A stretch of DNA of 64,000 nucleotides, from contig ONFO01000009.1 in assembly GCA_900317155.1 (NCBI GenBank), forward strand, positions 62,001 through 126,000. The letters run 5' to 3'. Numbering within the stretch: the stretch's first letter is position 1; every line of letters begins with the position of its first letter. Of this stretch, positions 1-7,843 are shown one piece after another. Under the pieces are notes generated by a model that worked only from the letters and a program-made list of their open reading frames with translations, was not told the origin of the DNA and searched no databases. This DNA is from an uncultured Bacteroidales bacterium. GTDB taxonomy: Bacteria; Bacteroidota; Bacteroidia; Bacteroidales; F082. Made by a program: the position numbers and the translations under genes.

Positions 1-131
1 TTGAGGTCCTCATCGGTGGCATAGAAGCCCGAGGCGAGAAAGGCCTTGCTGATGGCGACTTTGATTTTTTCAAGAGAGAAGGCTTCCAGCTTGCCATCTC
101 TTTTGGTGATATACAATCCTCCGTTGCTCAT
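1..131 (-). CDS. Ribonucleotide reductase large subunit, N-terminal part (cut by window edge)
   Basis: The first 43 codons read from an ATG at 131 leftward off the window. The peptide has the ATP-cone pattern: a short hydrophobic start, then T-K-R-D-G-K, a Phe, E-K-I and an A-I-x-K-A-F helix. The ATP cone is the allosteric activity domain at the N-terminus of many ribonucleotide reductase catalytic subunits, which make deoxyribonucleotides. The class (I, II or III) cannot be told from this fragment. The gene lies about 110 nt downstream of a cobalamin riboswitch on the same strand. Established knowledge: such riboswitches can repress a B12-independent reductase when a B12-dependent one is also available, which would favour class I or III here. 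NrdR also carries an ATP cone, but after a zinc ribbon that is absent here. Confidence 0.75.
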   Translation of the reverse strand, partial: MSNGGLYITKRDGKLEAFSLEKIKVAISKAFLASGFYATDEDL

Positions 132-239
132 AAGTGCTCGTTTTCTGTTTGTTGCATCAATACTGATGCCTAATATAGTTGCGTTTTCAATTGTTCGGCA
201 CGTTTCCCTTATCCCGAGGGAGGGCATGCTTCCATTTCC

Positions 240-396
240 AAGGCAGGTCTTCTGACTTACTCCCTTCCGAACGGCCTTCCCGTCCTCATGGTCGGACAGT
301 GGCATGGGGTGCTCGGCATGTTTCAGAGCTCACAGCTACGGGTATAGTCCCTGATTTTCACGGGGTTCCCTTTTCATCTTTTCCCAAGAACCTTGT
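240..396 (-). promoter_or_regulatory. Cobalamin (B12) riboswitch
   Basis: Read on the minus strand, this leader has the ordered landmarks of a cobalamin riboswitch: a GGGAACCCCGTGAAAATC block, GGGACTATACCCGTAGCTGTG, a GCCACTGTCC stem, a GGAAGGCC element, and the B12 box AGTCAGAAGACCTGCC near 243-258. It lies between a -7 promoter element and the ribonucleotide reductase start at 131. Cobalamin binding normally lowers expression of the downstream gene. The outer boundaries are approximate. Confidence 0.93.
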
Positions 397-400
397 TTTG

Positions 401-408
401 CAAAGGTA
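401..408 (-). promoter_or_regulatory. Bacteroidota -7 promoter element for the riboswitch leader
   Basis: The minus strand reads TACCTTTG, matching TAnnTTTG, a few bases upstream of the riboswitch. A TTG about 20 bases further upstream could be the -33 element. Confidence 0.6.
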
Positions 409-490
409 TAGTATTTTGGTTTCACCGACCAAATTAATTCTTGAAAATTTTGTCAACAAAATTATCAACATGCTAATTGGGTGATTTATT

Positions 491-498
491 TATCTTTG
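491..498 (+). promoter_or_regulatory. -7 promoter element for rnr
   Basis: TATCTTTG lies 20 bases before the ATG at 519. It rules out the upstream in-frame TTG start at 477, which would lie before the transcription start. Confidence 0.6.
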
Positions 499-518
499 CA
501 AAAAATTTCAGAATCGTT

Positions 519-2723
519 ATGCCAAAAAAGAAAAAAATTGAGAATAAACTGAGCACTTTTACAAGTGTCATCCTCGGCATTTTTGCCGACCAACCCTTTC
601 GCCCGAAGAACTACAAGCAAGTCTGCAAAATCATGGGCATCAAGGACCAAGCAGGGAAGGATGTGGTGTATAATTTGCTTATTGACCTGAAAAATAAAGG
701 GTTGCTAAAGGAAGAACGGCCTTATAGTTATGTCATGAGTCCTGAAGGCATGGCACAGTTCGGGCCTAAGACAAAGTATGTGGAAGGTAAGGTGGAGATG
801 AAATCGACGGGCAAGGCCTACGTGGTGCGCGACGACGGCGAAGGCGAGGATATCTTTATCGCCGCCCAAGACACCTACAAGGCGTTGCATGGCGACCGCG
901 TGCGCGTGGCCATGTTCCCGAAACGAAACAACAGCAAACCCGAAGGCGAGATTGTGGAGGTGCTGGAACGTAAGCATACCGAGTTTGTTGGCGTCCTCAC
1001 CATTTCGCACGGCTATGTCTTCGTTCGTCCCGATGTGGACTGGATGCCGGTCGATATCTTCATCCCGCGAGGCGACCTCCGTGGCGCTAAAGACGGTATG
1101 AAGGTGATCGTCCATCTGGTGGATTGGCCTGATGGCTCGGGCAACCCCTTCGGCGAGATTGTGCGCGTACTCGGCAAACCTGGTGAGAACGACGTGGAGA
1201 TGGAATCCATTCTGGCAGCTCATGACTATCCAATCGAGTTTCCTGAAGAGGTTGAAAAAGAAGCGGATAGAATCCCTGTCACCATCAGCAAGGACGAAAT
1301 CAAGCGCCGCCGCGACTTTCGCAAAACGTTCACCATCACCATCGACCCTGCCGATGCCAAGGACTTCGACGACGCCATCAGCTTGCAGAAAATGGCGAAC
1401 GGACATTGGGAGGTGGGTGTCCACATCGCCGATGTGTCGCATTATGTGCAGAAAGGTTCTGCCATCGACCGCGAGGCGTTGGATAGAGGCACTTCAGTTT
1501 ACCTCGTCGACCGCACCATCCCCATGCTTCCCGAGAAACTCTGCAACAATGTGTGCTCACTCCGCCCCGATGAGGAGAAACTGTCTTTCTCTGTCGTTTT
1601 CGAGATGGACGATGAGGCCAACATCTACGACAAATGGATTGGCAAGACCATCATCAAGTCGTGTCGCCGCTACACCTACGAAGAAGTACAGACCATGATC
1701 GAAGGCGGAGAAGGTGACTATAAAGCCGAAATATTGACTTTCAACAGTTTGGCGACCAAACTTCGCGAGAAGCGAATGGAAGCAGGCAGCATCAACTTCC
1801 ATTCCGAAGAGGTGAAGTTCATCCTTGACGAGAACAAAAAACCCATCGATACCTACGTGCGTGTGCAGAACGAGTCGCATGAATTAATCGAAGACTTCAT
1901 GCTCTTGGCCAACCGCACCGTGGCCGAGACCTTCGGCAAACCGGAAAGCAAATGGAGCAATTACACTTTTGTCTACCGTGTCCACGACGAGCCTAACCCC
2001 GAGAAACTCAACAAATTCATGTTGCTTATCTCGCGCTTGGGCTATTCCATGAACCTCAGCAACCGCACAACCTTGGTGAATTCCTATAATAAACTGTTTG
2101 AGGACGTGGAAGGCAAGGGCGAGAAAAACCTCATCCAGACCGTCGCTCTGCGCACCATGGCCAAGGCCATCTACAGCACCGACAACATTGGTCACTATGG
2201 CTTGGCTTTCGACTACTACACCCATTTCACTTCGCCCATCCGCCGTTACCCCGACCTGATGGTGCACCGATTAATTGAAAGGTATCTCATAGAAGGACAA
2301 GGCTCGGTCAACAAGAAGGAATATGAGGACATGTGTGCGCATTCGAGCGAGATGGAGAAACAAGCCGAGGAAATGGAACGCCAGTCCATCAAATACAAGC
2401 AAGCTGAATACCTGCAAGATAAGATTGGACAGGTGTTTGAGGGCTTGGTCTCAGGCGTGAGCAAATGGGGCCTCTTTGTTGAGCTGAAAGGCAACAAATG
2501 CGAGGGTTTGGTGCGCTACGAAGACCTTCCTGGCGACTACTATTACCTCGACGACGACAACTTCCGCGTCATCGGGCAAGAGACGGGTCGCGTCATCCAA
2601 CTGGGTGATGAGGTGCGCATCCGCGTGAAAGCCGTTGACCTCTTCAAGCATAAGATGGACTTCGAGTTGCTGGCCGACACGCTCCCATCGAAGAAGTCGA
2701 AACAGAAAAAACGCCTGTATTAA
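519..2723 (+). CDS. rnr: Ribonuclease R (3'-5' exoribonuclease, RNase II/R family)
   Basis: Processive 3'-5' exoribonuclease that degrades structured RNA in the cytoplasm. The 734-residue product has the family order: N-terminal helix-turn-helix-like and cold-shock/OB regions (about residues 1-230), the RNB catalytic domain with I-D-P-A-D-A-K-D-F-D-D near residue 275 supplying the metal-binding aspartates, and a C-terminal S1 RNA-binding domain (about 640-720) followed by a Lys-rich tail ending S-K-K-S-K-Q-K-K-R-L-Y. The length fits RNase R rather than RNase II. I chose the ATG at 519 because it gives the basic M-P-K-K-K-K start and follows a -7 element. The gene appears to be monocistronic; the next gene has its own promoter at 2735. 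Confidence 0.95.
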   Translation: MPKKKKIENKLSTFTSVILGIFADQPFRPKNYKQVCKIMGIKDQAGKDVVYNLLIDLKNKGLLKEERPYSYVMSPEGMAQFGPKTKYVEGKVEMKSTGKAYVVRDDGEGEDIFIAAQDTYKALHGDRVRVAMFPKRNNSKPEGEIVEVLERKHTEFVGVLTISHGYVFVRPDVDWMPVDIFIPRGDLRGAKDGMKVIVHLVDWPDGSGNPFGEIVRVLGKPGENDVEMESILAAHDYPIEFPEEVEKEADRIPVTISKDEIKRRRDFRKTFTITIDPADAKDFDDAISLQKMANGHWEVGVHIADVSHYVQKGSAIDREALDRGTSVYLVDRTIPMLPEKLCNNVCSLRPDEEKLSFSVVFEMDDEANIYDKWIGKTIIKSCRRYTYEEVQTMIEGGEGDYKAEILTFNSLATKLREKRMEAGSINFHSEEVKFILDENKKPIDTYVRVQNESHELIEDFMLLANRTVAETFGKPESKWSNYTFVYRVHDEPNPEKLNKFMLLISRLGYSMNLSNRTTLVNSYNKLFEDVEGKGEKNLIQTVALRTMAKAIYSTDNIGHYGLAFDYYTHFTSPIRRYPDLMVHRLIERYLIEGQGSVNKKEYEDMCAHSSEMEKQAEEMERQSIKYKQAEYLQDKIGQVFEGLVSGVSKWGLFVELKGNKCEGLVRYEDLPGDYYYLDDDNFRVIGQETGRVIQLGDEVRIRVKAVDLFKHKMDFELLADTLPSKKSKQKKRLY

Positions 2724-2734
2724 ACAAAAATACG

Positions 2735-2742
2735 TACTTTTG
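2735..2742 (+). promoter_or_regulatory. -7 promoter element for the BACON-like lipoprotein pair
   Basis: TACTTTTG, 24 bases before the ATG at 2767. Confidence 0.55.
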
Positions 2743-2766
2743 CACGCTTAAACAAAGGTAAACGCT

Positions 2767-3585
2767 ATGAAAAAGAGAATCAATTTATTAAAAGTATCAC
2801 TTTTCCTTTTTGCTTTGATGAGCCTTGCAAGCTGCAACAAGAAAGAGGAGATGACTGTTTTGGTGAATAGTCTTTGGTTTCCCGAAGAAGCCTGTGTGCA
2901 AGAACTGGCCATCACTGCCAACTGCAAATGGTCCATCACTATTGACGATGATGCTGATTGGTATACGATAGATCCCATGTCGGGCCGAAACAATAAGGTG
3001 CTATCCATAACCGTAAAAGCATTAGGCGATGCGGAACAAAGAACCTCCTCTTTTACCATCACCTCCGACAAGGGGAATATTCAATTGAAGGTGCGTGTCT
3101 CCCAAAACACGGATGAGCCGGCCGAATTAAGAAGCATTGAGAATATGGTTTTCGGTGTGGCCACTTTCACGCATTGGAATGTCGATTATTTCGGTGAAGT
3201 GATTGAAGAGACTTACAAACGATATGAATTCAATCCGAACGACACGTCGGTGGGCTATCAGATGTTTTTCTTGGAAGATTCCATCGGCATACAGAAAGAC
3301 AACCACTCTGACAGCACGGTGTTCTATCAGTTTAAGTACTTTTACGACCCCGATGCTCGTATCATCCATCTCGATTTTGTTGTAGAAGGCGATACGACTG
3401 AGATATACGACGCTCCCGTACTTGTGGCAACAGAAGAACTGTTCCGTTTCCAACATGAGTACAAGCCCATGCGTTGGGAACTAGCCGACATGCGGAAGAT
3501 AGGAACGATTCTCCCCCAAGAAAAAACCAGAATAGCAAAAGCCACCAAGAAGAGAAAACCAACAGGTGGCGTGTTCCAGTATTGA
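2767..3585 (+). CDS. BACON-like lipoprotein, copy 1
   Basis: Exported lipoprotein of 272 residues. The signal peptide ends at a lipobox L-A-S-C-N near residue 23. Residues about 30-115 look like a BACON domain: a Cys-rich first strand, a W-S-I-T-I-D-D-D-A-D-W-Y core, a G-R-N-N-K loop and a closing T-S-D-K-G...V-S-Q strand. BACON domains are common carbohydrate- or mucin-binding modules of Bacteroidota surface proteins. Residues about 120-272 form a domain I do not recognise, ending in a basic R-K-P-T-G-G-V-F-Q-Y. The following gene is a tandem paralogue that is almost identical in this second domain. Function unknown; a surface-exposed or periplasmic binding role is inference. Confidence 0.8.
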   Translation: MKKRINLLKVSLFLFALMSLASCNKKEEMTVLVNSLWFPEEACVQELAITANCKWSITIDDDADWYTIDPMSGRNNKVLSITVKALGDAEQRTSSFTITSDKGNIQLKVRVSQNTDEPAELRSIENMVFGVATFTHWNVDYFGEVIEETYKRYEFNPNDTSVGYQMFFLEDSIGIQKDNHSDSTVFYQFKYFYDPDARIIHLDFVVEGDTTEIYDAPVLVATEELFRFQHEYKPMRWELADMRKIGTILPQEKTRIAKATKKRKPTGGVFQY

Positions 3586-4524
3586 CGGTTGGAGGGTGTG
3601 GTAGGTCTTTGTGGCTTTAATAAAAAATCCAATATGAAAAAAGAAGTCAGTTTTTCGAAGGTCTTGTTGCTTATCTTTATAGCACTCAGTTTGGTAGGAT
3701 GCAAGAAGGAGAAAATCACCCTTTCCGAATATGAGTTTTGGTTTCCAGGTGAGGCTTGTGTACAAAACATTCAGGTCACAGCCAACTGCGACTGGACTAT
3801 CAGCATCGACGATGGTGCCGACTGGTACTCCATCAAAAAAAGCATCGATACGACCGTGTATTCGGCAGATGGAAGTTCGACATATTTCATTATTAACAAC
3901 ACGGCTCAGACAATATCTTCAGGACAAGGAAGCATGACACTTGCTATTGTTGTGGAACCCATGGAAAACCAACTTGAAAGATCTTCCTCGTTCACCATCA
4001 CCTCCGACAAGGGGAATGTCCAATTGAAGGTGCGTGTCTCCCAAAACACGGATGATTCAGTCGAATTGAGAAGCATTGAAAATATGGTTTTCGGTGTGGC
4101 CACTTTCACGCATTGGAATGTCGATTATTTCGGTGAAGTGATTGAAGAGACTTACAAACGATATGAATTTAATCCGAACGACACGTCAGTGGGCTATCAA
4201 ATGTTTTTCTTGGAAGATTCCATTGGCATACAAAAAGACAACCACGAGGACAGCACGGTGTACTATCAGTTCAAGTACTTTTATGACCCCGATGCTCGTA
4301 TCATCCATCTCGATTTTGTTGTAGAAGGCGATACGGCTGAGATATACGATGCTCCTGTACTTGTGGCCACGGAGGAGCTGTTCCGTTTCCAGCATGAATA
4401 CAAGCCTATGCGTTGGGAACTCGCAGACATGCGGAAGATAGGAACGATTCTTCCCCAGGAAAAAACCAGAATAACAAAAGCCATCAAGAAGAGAAAACCA
4501 ACGGGTGGCGTGTTTCAGTTTTGA
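3043..4524 (+). repeat. Tandem direct duplication of about 540 bp
   Basis: The block 3043-3585 matches 3982-4524 with a constant offset of 939 bases and only scattered substitutions. It covers the last BACON strand and the whole C-terminal domain of two adjacent lipoprotein genes. Confidence 0.9.
3634..4524 (+). CDS. BACON-like lipoprotein, copy 2
   Basis: Tandem paralogue of the preceding gene, 296 residues from the ATG at 3634. An in-frame upstream ATG at 3589 lacks the signal-peptide context. The signal peptide ends at L-V-G-C-K. The BACON-like domain is longer than in copy 1: about 30-40 extra residues rich in Thr, Ser and Asn (I-D-T-T-V-Y-S-A-D-G-S-S-T-Y) lie between the D-W-Y core and the closing strand. 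From the closing strand to the end the two proteins are almost identical, while their N-terminal halves have diverged. That pattern fits gene conversion or a recent partial duplication. The copies are 48 bases apart and probably share the promoter at 2735. Confidence 0.8.
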   Translation: MKKEVSFSKVLLLIFIALSLVGCKKEKITLSEYEFWFPGEACVQNIQVTANCDWTISIDDGADWYSIKKSIDTTVYSADGSSTYFIINNTAQTISSGQGSMTLAIVVEPMENQLERSSSFTITSDKGNVQLKVRVSQNTDDSVELRSIENMVFGVATFTHWNVDYFGEVIEETYKRYEFNPNDTSVGYQMFFLEDSIGIQKDNHEDSTVYYQFKYFYDPDARIIHLDFVVEGDTAEIYDAPVLVATEELFRFQHEYKPMRWELADMRKIGTILPQEKTRITKAIKKRKPTGGVFQF

Positions 4525-4541
4525 GTAAATTACCAGCTTGA

Positions 4542-5948
4542 ATGGGGAAGCATCTCCTAAGATATATTTCAGCGTTCGGCATAGGTGTTTACCTTGTTGC
4601 TCTCATTACCATTAGTTTGGTTTTCAAGGATCATGCCTTGTCCACCAAATGGATGATTTGGGGCATCAGTGAGGTGTTGTTTTTCTTTGTACTTACTTTC
4701 GTTTTCTATCCCCAATGGAAAAACGACGACCCCAAGCAGTTTTGGCGCAAGGTGTTTTGGGTGGCATTTGCATTAAGGGTGGCTTATGTCATATTTTCCT
4801 ATTATTATTATTGTTTCCAAATAGGAAATCCCTTTGAGAAGCCGGGCGACGAGGCTGGCTATTACAACAGGAGTGTGTTTCTTGCGGAATCTGTTCGGGA
4901 AGGGAACCTAAGATTTGTCTTTGACTATCTAAGCCATTATTCGATGGGATTTTCTGATCGGGGTTACTTGATATGGCTGACTTTAATCCATACTCTTTTC
5001 GGTCCCAACCTTTTAATAGACAGATTCCTTAAAGCCTTGATGAGTGCATATCTCTGTATCGTTGTTTACAAGCTGAGTTCCAGAACTTTTGGTGAGCGCA
5101 CTGGCAGGTTGGCTGCTGTAATGTGTGTCTTTATGCCCATCCTGATACAGCTAACGGGGACCCACATCAAGGAACTGGAGTTGATTTTTCTATCCATCCT
5201 CGCCCTTGAACGGATGGATTATCTGATCCGCAGTAAGAAATACACCGTTTGGAACATTCTGTTTCCCATTTTGCTGACAGGACTCACTTTCGGCTTCCGA
5301 ACTGTCGTAGGCATGTGTTTGATTTTTGCTTTTTTGGTCTTTATCATACTGTCGCCCAAGGAATTGGTGAACAAGAGAGGTAAAATCGTCACCTTGTCAG
5401 CTACTGGAGTCATTTTGCTGTTGTTTTTGTTTACGGCCATTGGAAGCGAGATGGAAATCTATTACAGGCTGAATTTCAGTGGCTCCGACTATCTTTCCAA
5501 GAAGTATGGGTCGATGGGAATGGAATACCACGAGTTAGCTCAGAGCAAATACCTGTTTCCGGGAGCTTTTGTCTTGCCTTTACCCCCCATGGTAAAAGAA
5601 GCGCCTGTTCACAATAAAAGATGGAACGGAAGCATCTATGTCAAGAGTTTTCTGGGCTTTTTTGCCATGTTGTCTATTGTGGTAGCCTTCCGACAAAAGA
5701 AATGGCGCGACTTTTCGCTGATTGGTGCCTACGAATTGGCGTATTTAGGTATCGTCATGTCGACCTTCACGGCCAACTCCGAACGTTATCATGAACCTGC
5801 CATTCCGTTGATTTTGGTGATGGCCGCTTATGCGATGACGCATTTGAGGCGAAGGGACATGAAATACTTTTATGCTTACTGCGTTGTGCTATTGGTAGCT
5901 ATTTTTGCATGGAATTGGTTGAAACTGGCTGCACGAGGATTGGTTTGA
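4542..5948 (+). CDS. GT-C-like polytopic membrane protein, copy 1
   Basis: Integral membrane protein of 468 residues with about 11-12 hydrophobic segments. The first long loop, after the second or third segment, holds G-D-E-A-G-Y-Y (about residues 104-110), resembling the acidic catalytic loop of GT-C glycosyltransferases of the GT39/ArnT kind, which move sugars from lipid carriers on the outer face of the inner membrane. The segment F-G-E-R-T-G-R-L-A-A-V-M near 180-195 also fits that fold. No specific donor or acceptor can be named. The start at 4542 lies 17 bases after the lipoprotein stop. The next gene is a full-length tandem paralogue. Confidence 0.6.
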   Translation: MGKHLLRYISAFGIGVYLVALITISLVFKDHALSTKWMIWGISEVLFFFVLTFVFYPQWKNDDPKQFWRKVFWVAFALRVAYVIFSYYYYCFQIGNPFEKPGDEAGYYNRSVFLAESVREGNLRFVFDYLSHYSMGFSDRGYLIWLTLIHTLFGPNLLIDRFLKALMSAYLCIVVYKLSSRTFGERTGRLAAVMCVFMPILIQLTGTHIKELELIFLSILALERMDYLIRSKKYTVWNILFPILLTGLTFGFRTVVGMCLIFAFLVFIILSPKELVNKRGKIVTLSATGVILLLFLFTAIGSEMEIYYRLNFSGSDYLSKKYGSMGMEYHELAQSKYLFPGAFVLPLPPMVKEAPVHNKRWNGSIYVKSFLGFFAMLSIVVAFRQKKWRDFSLIGAYELAYLGIVMSTFTANSERYHEPAIPLILVMAAYAMTHLRRRDMKYFYAYCVVLLVAIFAWNWLKLAARGLV

Positions 5949-5961
5949 AAAGGAGGAAACT

Positions 5962-7371
5962 ATGGGAATAAAACTGCTTCGACATATTTCTATCATAGGC
6001 ATTGGGGTCTATCTTTTGGCCTTGATCACCATCAGTTTGGTTTTCAATGACTATGCCTTGCAGTTGAAATGGGTGCTGTGGGGCATGAGCGAGGTGCTGT
6101 TTTTCTTTGTGTTGACCACCCTGTTTTATCCTCGTTGGAAAAACGACGACCCCAAGCGTTTTCAGCGCAAGGTGTTTTGGACGGCTTTTGGGATCCGTGC
6201 CTTATATGCTTTCTTGATTTGCTATTACTATTATTATCAGACGGGCAAGGCCTTTGAATACAACGTTGCCGATGGTATTTGGTATCACCGCACGGGCGTG
6301 CATTTGTCAAGGGCCGTCAGGCAGGGCTACATCCGCTACGTTTTTCAATATTTGCGGGCCTATACGATGGGCTTTTCCGATCAAGGTTATACGCTTTGGC
6401 TGACATTAATCTATACGATTTTCGGTCCAAGTTTGTTGACGCCAAGGCTCTTCAAGGCTTTGATGAGTGCCTATCTGTGTATCGTGGTTTACAAATTGGG
6501 AACGCGGACTTTTGGGGAGCGTACTGGCAAATTGGCTGCTGTGATGTGTGCCTTCATGCCTATTTTGGTTCAGATTTGCGGCCTCCACACAAAAGAAATG
6601 GAGATGATTTTCCTATCCCTCCTCGCCCTCGAACGCATGGATTATCTGATTCGCAGCAAGAAATACACTGCTTGGAACATCGCTTTCCCAATTTTGCTGA
6701 CAGGCTTGACCTTCGGTTTCCGCACCATCGTTGGCATGTGCCTGATTTTTGCTTTTTTGGTTTTCATCATGCTGTCACCCAATGAATTGGTGGGAAAAAA
6801 AGGTAAAATCATTTCCGTATCAGCGATAGTGCTTGTGTTTTTCGTTTTCCTGTTGACAGGGATTGGTAATGAGATGAGGATTATTTATAGGTTGAGATTC
6901 GTCGATTTGAATGTAAAGACTGAAAAATACGAGGCTTTAGGTTTCAAACATGCCGAGTTGGCGCATAGCAAATACTTGGCTCCCGGGGCTTTTGTGCTTC
7001 CATTGGCGCCTATGGTGGAAGAATCGCCCGAACACAATAAGATGATTCACGGCAGCAGCTATGTGAAGAATTTCCTCGCTTTCTTTGCCATGTTGTCCAT
7101 TGTGGTGGCTTTCAGACAAAAGAAATGGCGCGATTTCTCCCTGATTGGTGCGTATGAACTCTCTTATTTGGCCATTATCATGCTCTCGTTTGCCGCCAAC
7201 ATGGAACGGTATCATCAACCAGCCATACCCTTATTGGTATTAATGGCCGCCTACGCCATGACACATTTGCGCCGTAAGGACTTGATACTCTTCTATGTGT
7301 ATTGCGGTTTGCTTTATGTTGCCTTATTTGTCTGGAATTGGCTTAAACTGTCGGCAAGAGGCTTGGTGTAA
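5962..7371 (+). CDS. GT-C-like polytopic membrane protein, copy 2
   Basis: Paralogue of the preceding gene along its whole length (469 residues), with long identical stretches such as F-K-A-L-M-S-A-Y-L-C-I-V-V-Y-K-L and R-M-D-Y-L-I-R-S-K-K-Y-T. It has a clear Shine-Dalgarno site AGGAGG (5951-5956) five bases before the ATG, unusual for this phylum and absent from copy 1. The acidic loop differs: copy 1 has P-G-D-E-A-G-Y-Y, while here the aligned stretch is N-V-A-D-G-I-W-Y. One acidic residue is lost and the other becomes Asp. If the GT-C assignment is right, donor or acceptor choice may differ, or one copy may be inactive. Confidence 0.6.
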   Translation: MGIKLLRHISIIGIGVYLLALITISLVFNDYALQLKWVLWGMSEVLFFFVLTTLFYPRWKNDDPKRFQRKVFWTAFGIRALYAFLICYYYYYQTGKAFEYNVADGIWYHRTGVHLSRAVRQGYIRYVFQYLRAYTMGFSDQGYTLWLTLIYTIFGPSLLTPRLFKALMSAYLCIVVYKLGTRTFGERTGKLAAVMCAFMPILVQICGLHTKEMEMIFLSLLALERMDYLIRSKKYTAWNIAFPILLTGLTFGFRTIVGMCLIFAFLVFIMLSPNELVGKKGKIISVSAIVLVFFVFLLTGIGNEMRIIYRLRFVDLNVKTEKYEALGFKHAELAHSKYLAPGAFVLPLAPMVEESPEHNKMIHGSSYVKNFLAFFAMLSIVVAFRQKKWRDFSLIGAYELSYLAIIMLSFAANMERYHQPAIPLLVLMAAYAMTHLRRKDLILFYVYCGLLYVALFVWNWLKLSARGLV

Positions 7372-7411
7372 TTTTTTTTGAGGAAAAACCTTGCGTTTCA
7401 ATAAAAAGATG

Positions 7412-7419
7412 TATCTTTG
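7412..7419 (+). promoter_or_regulatory. -7 promoter element for tRNA-Cys
   Basis: TATCTTTG, 32 bases before the tRNA, with TTGC near 7391 as a possible -33 element. Confidence 0.6.
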
Positions 7420-7450
7420 CAGCCGCAAATCGTAAGATTGAAGTTAAAAG

Positions 7451-7521
7451 GGTACCTTGCCCGAGTGGTTAGGGATCGGTCTGCAAAACCGGGGACGGCG
7501 GTTCGAGTCCGCCAGGTACCT
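7451..7521 (+). tRNA. tRNA-Cys (GCA)
   Basis: The acceptor arms GGTACCT (7451-7457) and AGGTACC (7514-7520) pair perfectly. The anticodon loop CTGCAAA carries GCA at 7483-7485, and the T arm is GGCGG-TTCGAGT-CCGCC. The discriminator base is T (U73), as expected of tRNA-Cys. CCA is not encoded. Confidence 0.95.
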
Positions 7522-7525
7522 CATC

Positions 7526-7555
7526 AAGCCTGCTGAAGTTCAGCGGGCTTTTTTA
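7526..7555 (+). terminator. Intrinsic terminator after tRNA-Cys
   Basis: AAGCCTGCTGAA pairs with TTCAGCGGGCTT, and a run of six T follows. Confidence 0.8.
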
Positions 7556-7582
7556 TTGGCTTATCGCAGAATAGACATAAAC

Positions 7583-7613
7583 AAAAAAAGAGTCCCAAAA
7601 CAGGAACTCTTTT
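7583..7613 (-). terminator. Intrinsic terminator after tRNA-Thr
   Basis: On the minus strand AAAAGAGTTCC and GGGACTCTTTT form a stem followed by a T run. It lies just downstream of the minus-strand tRNA-Thr and could stop transcription from either side. Confidence 0.7.
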
Positions 7614-7619
7614 GCCTTG

Positions 7620-7692
<73 letters not shown>

Positions 7693-7708
7693 TTCTCAAA
7701 TGCGGCTG

Positions 7709-7716
7709 CAAAAATA
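7709..7716 (-). promoter_or_regulatory. -7 promoter element for tRNA-Thr
   Basis: TATTTTTG on the minus strand, 16 bases upstream of the tRNA 5' end. Confidence 0.6.
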
Positions 7717-7781
7717 GGAATAATTTTGAAACTAGGGTAAAAAACACGAAAAAACTTTTTTACTCAAAAACACAATATATA

Positions 7782-7797
7782 AACTAATATTTTAGTT
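7782..7797 (+). promoter_or_regulatory. Operator-like palindrome AACTA-N6-TAGTT, site 1
   Basis: A 16-bp palindrome with 5-base arms. It sits 15 bases before TCTGTATATTG, which contains the likely -7 box. The same arms, spacer length and distance occur upstream of the blaI-like gene at 9300-9315, and the flanks are similar over about 75 bp. This suggests that both transcription units answer to one repressor, most likely the BlaI-family protein encoded at 9374. Confidence 0.65.
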
Positions 7798-7843
7798 ATA
7801 TATTCAAAAATATCTGTATATTGTAACGTAAAACCCTACAACA

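Noticed and set aside
477-519. An earlier rnr start at 477.
   Set aside because: It is a TTG, and the TATCTTTG promoter box lies inside that stretch.
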